The notes beneath the pieces are model-generated. The model searched no databases and was not told where the DNA came from. It worked only from the letters and a program-made list of their open reading frames with translations. From positions 1-9,843 of the forward strand of contig JADHUD010000075.1 in the NCBI GenBank assembly GCA_016784705.1: DNA of 9,843 nucleotides, in the 5' to 3' direction. Positions 6,948-9,843 of the stretch are shown here, piece by piece (positions within the stretch are counted from its first letter, which is position 1; each line of letters starts with the position of its first letter). The DNA comes from Spirochaetia bacterium. GTDB lineage: Bacteria; Spirochaetota; Spirochaetia; JABMQR01. The translations under genes and the position numbers were made by a program.

Positions 6948-7791
6948 ATTTTCTTATTCCTGAATACGCTTTTTCATTGTCTGATTTCTTTAATGTGTAC
7001 CGTACAATTTGTGATGATATTTCTTCGATTTTTAACGCTGCAGAACTATGGGGAGATTGTACTACTACTGGATTCCCTGTTTTTTTGGATAAAATCACCG
7101 CTTCGTCGATGGGTATCGTGCCTGCAAATGTTATATGAAAATCAAGAAATTTCTGAACGCCTTTTCGCAATCTCTCTGCAAGAGATATGGATAATTGATC
7201 AGAAAGTGATTTGTTCATTACAAAATATGTATCAGGAATTAAATCATTTTTTACTCTTTGCAAAATACTTTTAACCATACCATAGGTATCACGAACAGAT
7301 TCAATATCAGGATCGGAAATAAGAAAAAGCTGATCAGCCCCGGCAATATAGGGCAACGACTCTTTCGTTATTCCTTTATGTAAATGTGCAATAATATAGT
7401 CTGCTTCACCCAATTTTGTAAGCTCTTTTTGTAATTGGTCATTTAATTTTTTATCTGAGGCTGCAGTAGCCTTTATAACTTCAGTATGTCTTAAAACTTT
7501 TAAACCAACAGGAGTTTGAGTTAGGATATCCTGAAGTTTGAGATCCCCATTTAAAAAATTTATAACGATGTTTTCATTATTCGGGATACTGCCCCCAAGA
7601 AGTTCAAAGGTTGTATCACTGATATCAAGTAATACAACACGTTTATCATGAAGCATTAATGAAGCTGCAAGATTTACCGCAAATGTGGTGACTCCGCATC
7701 CTGTTATTGCCGAAGAGACAGCAATAACAACCGTTCCAGATGATCGCTGTCCGGAAATTAATTGACGCAGAGATTCTGCCTGGTCTTTCAA
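6928..7791 (-). CDS. flhG: FlhG-like MinD/ParA-family flagellar number regulator with degenerate ATPase site
   Basis: FlhG proteins are MinD-like ATPases that work with FlhF to limit flagellar number and placement. This 287-residue protein begins MKDQAESLRQL, matching the DQAxxLR motif that stimulates FlhF GTPase activity in characterised FlhG proteins. The MinD fold follows. The deviant Walker A, normally GKGGVGKT, reads AITGCGVT (28-35): the signature Lys is Ile29 and the P-loop Lys is Val34. The Walker B Asp of the usual YDYIIID motif is His136 (DYIIAH). The Asp of VVLLD (56) remains. ATP hydrolysis, and possibly binding, is therefore probably lost. The start is TTG at 7789-7791, overlapping the flhF stop by four bases (TTGA), with GGAGA upstream inside flhF; this start is needed to include the conserved N-terminal motif. 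It is last in the hslU-flhF-flhG run and overlaps the convergent PBP gene. Confidence 0.88.
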   Translation of the reverse strand: MKDQAESLRQLISGQRSSGTVVIAVSSAITGCGVTTFAVNLAASLMLHDKRVVLLDISDTTFELLGGSIPNNENIVINFLNGDLKLQDILTQTPVGLKVLRHTEVIKATAASDKKLNDQLQKELTKLGEADYIIAHLHKGITKESLPYIAGADQLFLISDPDIESVRDTYGMVKSILQRVKNDLIPDTYFVMNKSLSDQLSISLAERLRKGVQKFLDFHITFAGTIPIDEAVILSKKTGNPVVVQSPHSSAALKIEEISSQIVRYTLKKSDNEKAYSGIRKFIDQIL

Positions 7792-8978
7792 CCTTGCCCG
7801 TCTCCATCAAAGATTGAGTTGTCAGCAGGGTCAATTGAAGGTTTTTCCGCACCAAACTCACCAAAAGTCAGCTGATCAACATCAACAGCAAATCCTTTCA
7901 GTGTTCGTAAAAAAAATCCTTTCGATGCATATATAAGATCCTGAGGAACTTTCTGGCCAGTTGTGATATAGAGTACTGGAAGTTGTTTACGGGAAATCAC
8001 ACTGATTATATTACCAAGTATTTCAGTTTCATCAAATTTTGTAAGAATTATTGATGAAATCCTGAATGATAAGAATCTATCAATTGTTTTTATCATATCC
8101 GTTGATTTCATGGAAGCAGAAAGAGTCAGACAAAATTTTGTATTACTTGCGCATACAGAGAGTATTCTTTGCATTTCATCATAAATATCCTGGTCTTTTG
8201 GGCTTTTACCAATCGTATCAATGAGAATTAAATCTGAATCAGCATGCTCTTTAATAAATCCGTCTAAAGCCAGAGGAGAATTCACTGTTGTGACAGGAAT
8301 TGACATAATATCCCCAAATGTCTCTATTTGGTTTCTTGCACCTATCCTGTAGTTATCGATAGTAACAATTGCAACCTTTTTGTTATGCGATGAGTTGTGA
8401 CTAAATCCATGAATAGCAGCAATTTTAGCAATTGTTGTCGTTTTCCCAACTCCAGTAGGCCCCATCAATACAAGAATCTTCGGTATACTTTTTTGCGCGG
8501 CAGTATCTATTTTTATTGAATCAGCTATAAAACCTAGTGTCTTCGACTCTAACAGCAATAAATCATTTTTGGAAACAAGCTCCTCGTCATCCATCAGCCT
8601 GTTGCACAGATCATTTATATACTCAGGAGAAAAATCATTTTTTTGGAGTGTTTTACCAATTTTCTCAATAAGTGATTGTTTGCGCTGGCGATTCTCCTCT
8701 TTTAAGGCAAGTTGACTCTTTACCGTATCCAATTCGCTAAGAAGTTCTTCAACGTTTATCCGGGAATTTTCTCTTTGATTAACTCCTCCAATCCCTGAGT
8801 TTACATCAGAATTGGAGATATACCCGGTTAATTCAACCTCTGTATGCAGCGAAAAACCGGGAAATCGTCTTTTATTAATAATCTTCTTACTGTGAATTTT
8901 AACAAAATCTCCATATTGTTCACGCATTTTCCGTACAGCGGCTTCATAGGTTGGTGCTTTCACAGTAAAAAATTCCAT
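7788..8978 (-). CDS. flhF: Flagellar biosynthesis SRP-type GTPase FlhF
   Basis: FlhF is an SRP-family GTPase that marks the site of flagellar assembly, at the pole or subpole in most flagellates. The 396-residue protein has the N-terminal B domain opening MEFFTVKAPTYEAAVRKM, a short coiled or charged segment (about 75-105), an N domain (about 110-160) and the G domain. The nucleotide motifs are intact: G1 GPTGVGKTT (173-181), G2 region TIDNYRIGARNQIETFG (206-222), G3 DTIGKS (254-259, with Ile in place of the commoner Ala), G4 TKFDE (313-317) and the closing TTGQKVPQDL (339-348). The ATG at 8978 has AAGGA upstream and lies 18 bases after the hslU stop. Its stop overlaps the flhG start, so FlhF and FlhG are probably made by coupled translation. 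Confidence in the assignment is high. Confidence 0.96.
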   Translation of the reverse strand: MEFFTVKAPTYEAAVRKMREQYGDFVKIHSKKIINKRRFPGFSLHTEVELTGYISNSDVNSGIGGVNQRENSRINVEELLSELDTVKSQLALKEENRQRKQSLIEKIGKTLQKNDFSPEYINDLCNRLMDDEELVSKNDLLLLESKTLGFIADSIKIDTAAQKSIPKILVLMGPTGVGKTTTIAKIAAIHGFSHNSSHNKKVAIVTIDNYRIGARNQIETFGDIMSIPVTTVNSPLALDGFIKEHADSDLILIDTIGKSPKDQDIYDEMQRILSVCASNTKFCLTLSASMKSTDMIKTIDRFLSFRISSIILTKFDETEILGNIISVISRKQLPVLYITTGQKVPQDLIYASKGFFLRTLKGFAVDVDQLTFGEFGAEKPSIDPADNSIFDGDGQG

Positions 8979-8996
8979 AGTAATCCTTGTCTTTTT

Positions 8997-9843
8997 TTAA
9001 AGAATATATCTGCTCAAGTCCTGATTCTGAACAATATCTGATAATCTCTCATCCACATACTCACCGGTGATTGTAATAGTTTGCCCTTTCAAATCAGATG
9101 CCGTGAAGGATACTTCATCCAAAAGTAATTCCATAATAGTATGCAGTCGGCGTGCACCTATATTTTCAGTTCGGGAGTTGACATCTGCAGCAATCTCCCC
9201 TAATTTCTCGATTGCATCATCTGTAAATATCAGTTTCACATCCTCAGTTTTCAGAAGCTCAATATACTGCTTTATTAAAGCATTTTCAGGTTCTGTCAAA
9301 ATTCTACAGAAATCCCTACTCGATAAATCCTCTAACTCAACCCGGATAGGAAATCTTCCCTGAAGTTCGGGAATTAAATCAGAGGGTTTACTTATATGAA
9401 AAGCCCCTGCAGCTATAAATAGTATATGAGAAGTATCAATTATACCATACTTTGTACTTACTTTTGAACCTTCTACAATGGGAAGAATATCCCGTTGAAC
9501 CCCTTCCCTGGAGATGTCAGGGCCGCTTCCGCCGCCCCTGCTTCCAGCAGTAACCTTATCAATTTCATCAATGAAAATTATTCCCATTTGTTCAACACGA
9601 TCTTTGGCAATATCTGATGCATTATCTGTATCAATAAGCTTATCCATCTCCTCATCAAGTAAAAGTTGTTTTGCATGTTTCACAGTTACTCGTTTCTTTT
9701 TTTTCTTATTTCCAAAAATACTGCCAAGACTATTTAAAGCATTTTCCATATCTCCAACGTTTCCACCGGCAAGAAGTTCAATTCCTTTGGGACCTTTTGC
9801 TGTTATTGATACATCAATTTCACGATCATCAAGTTTTCCTTCC
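8997..9843 (-). CDS. hslU: ATP-dependent protease ATPase subunit HslU (ClpY), C-terminal part
   Basis: HslU is the AAA+ unfoldase that feeds substrates to the HslV protease in the cytoplasm. The gene runs off the right edge. About 281 residues are visible, lacking roughly the first 160, so the Walker A motif and the pore loop lie outside the window. In view are part of the inserted I domain, including a run of five Lys; Walker B IIFIDEIDK (about 9557-9580); the segment REGVQRDILPIVEGS; HILFIAAGAF; the arginine-finger region ELQGRFPIRVEL; and sensor 2 GARRLHTIME. The protein ends LSRYIL, the conserved C-terminal tail that inserts into HslV and activates it, so this end is genuine. The in-frame ATG at 9749 is internal, because the conserved reading frame continues upstream of it. 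hslV would be expected upstream, beyond the window. Confidence 0.97.
   Translation of the reverse strand, partial: EGKLDDREIDVSITAKGPKGIELLAGGNVGDMENALNSLGSIFGNKKKKKRVTVKHAKQLLLDEEMDKLIDTDNASDIAKDRVEQMGIIFIDEIDKVTAGSRGGGSGPDISREGVQRDILPIVEGSKVSTKYGIIDTSHILFIAAGAFHISKPSDLIPELQGRFPIRVELEDLSSRDFCRILTEPENALIKQYIELLKTEDVKLIFTDDAIEKLGEIAADVNSRTENIGARRLHTIMELLLDEVSFTASDLKGQTITITGEYVDERLSDIVQNQDLSRYIL

Noticed and set aside
6923..6960. Possible bidirectional terminator at the PBP-flhG junction
   Set aside because: The pairing (GGAA, TAA and GAA with TTC, TTA and TTCC) is broken by bulges, is AT-rich, and has no clean T tract.

Overview
The window is AT-rich bacterial chromosome carrying seven protein-coding genes, all housekeeping or motility-related. 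I see no mobile element, CRISPR array, rRNA or tRNA. The gene set (SecA with a C-terminal zinc-binding tail, HslU, FlhF and FlhG) and the sequence style of SecA and FlhF suggest a spirochaete or a relative. That placement is an inference from recalled protein families, not from a search.

Layout. Positions 1-821 (minus) hold the 5' part of an NAD(P)H-hydrate repair enzyme (YjeF/Nnr). Positions 822-1146 are a non-coding divergent region that includes the leader of secA. It has a likely promoter, a perfect 13-bp inverted repeat next to a strong ribosome binding site, a tiny leader ORF, and a second stem-loop. Several complementary segments there could form competing structures. secA follows at 1147-3876 (plus). 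Convergent with it at 3887-5161 (minus) is a membrane-anchored LysM-LysM-M23 protein whose M23 domain has lost its zinc ligands. Divergent from that gene, across only 55 bases, is a class B penicillin-binding protein, probably ftsI (5217-6947, plus), with no ribosome binding site and a promoter almost touching the start codon. From the right edge a minus-strand run reads hslU (partial, 8997-9843), flhF (7788-8978) and flhG (6928-7791). The 18-base gap and the 4-base overlap imply one transcript. flhG ends tail-to-tail with ftsI and overlaps it by 20 bases.

How the genes work together. SecA drives export of envelope proteins. The PBP and the inactive-looking M23 protein probably act together on septal or side-wall peptidoglycan. 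FlhF and FlhG set flagellar position and number. HslU is the unfoldase of the HslUV protease.

The most unusual points are: (1) the structured secA leader; (2) an FlhG that keeps the N-terminal FlhF-activating motif but has lost both P-loop lysines and the Walker B aspartate; (3) an M23 domain with all three zinc ligands replaced, beside a PBP gene; (4) the near-leaderless PBP start. No wholly new gene system is evident.
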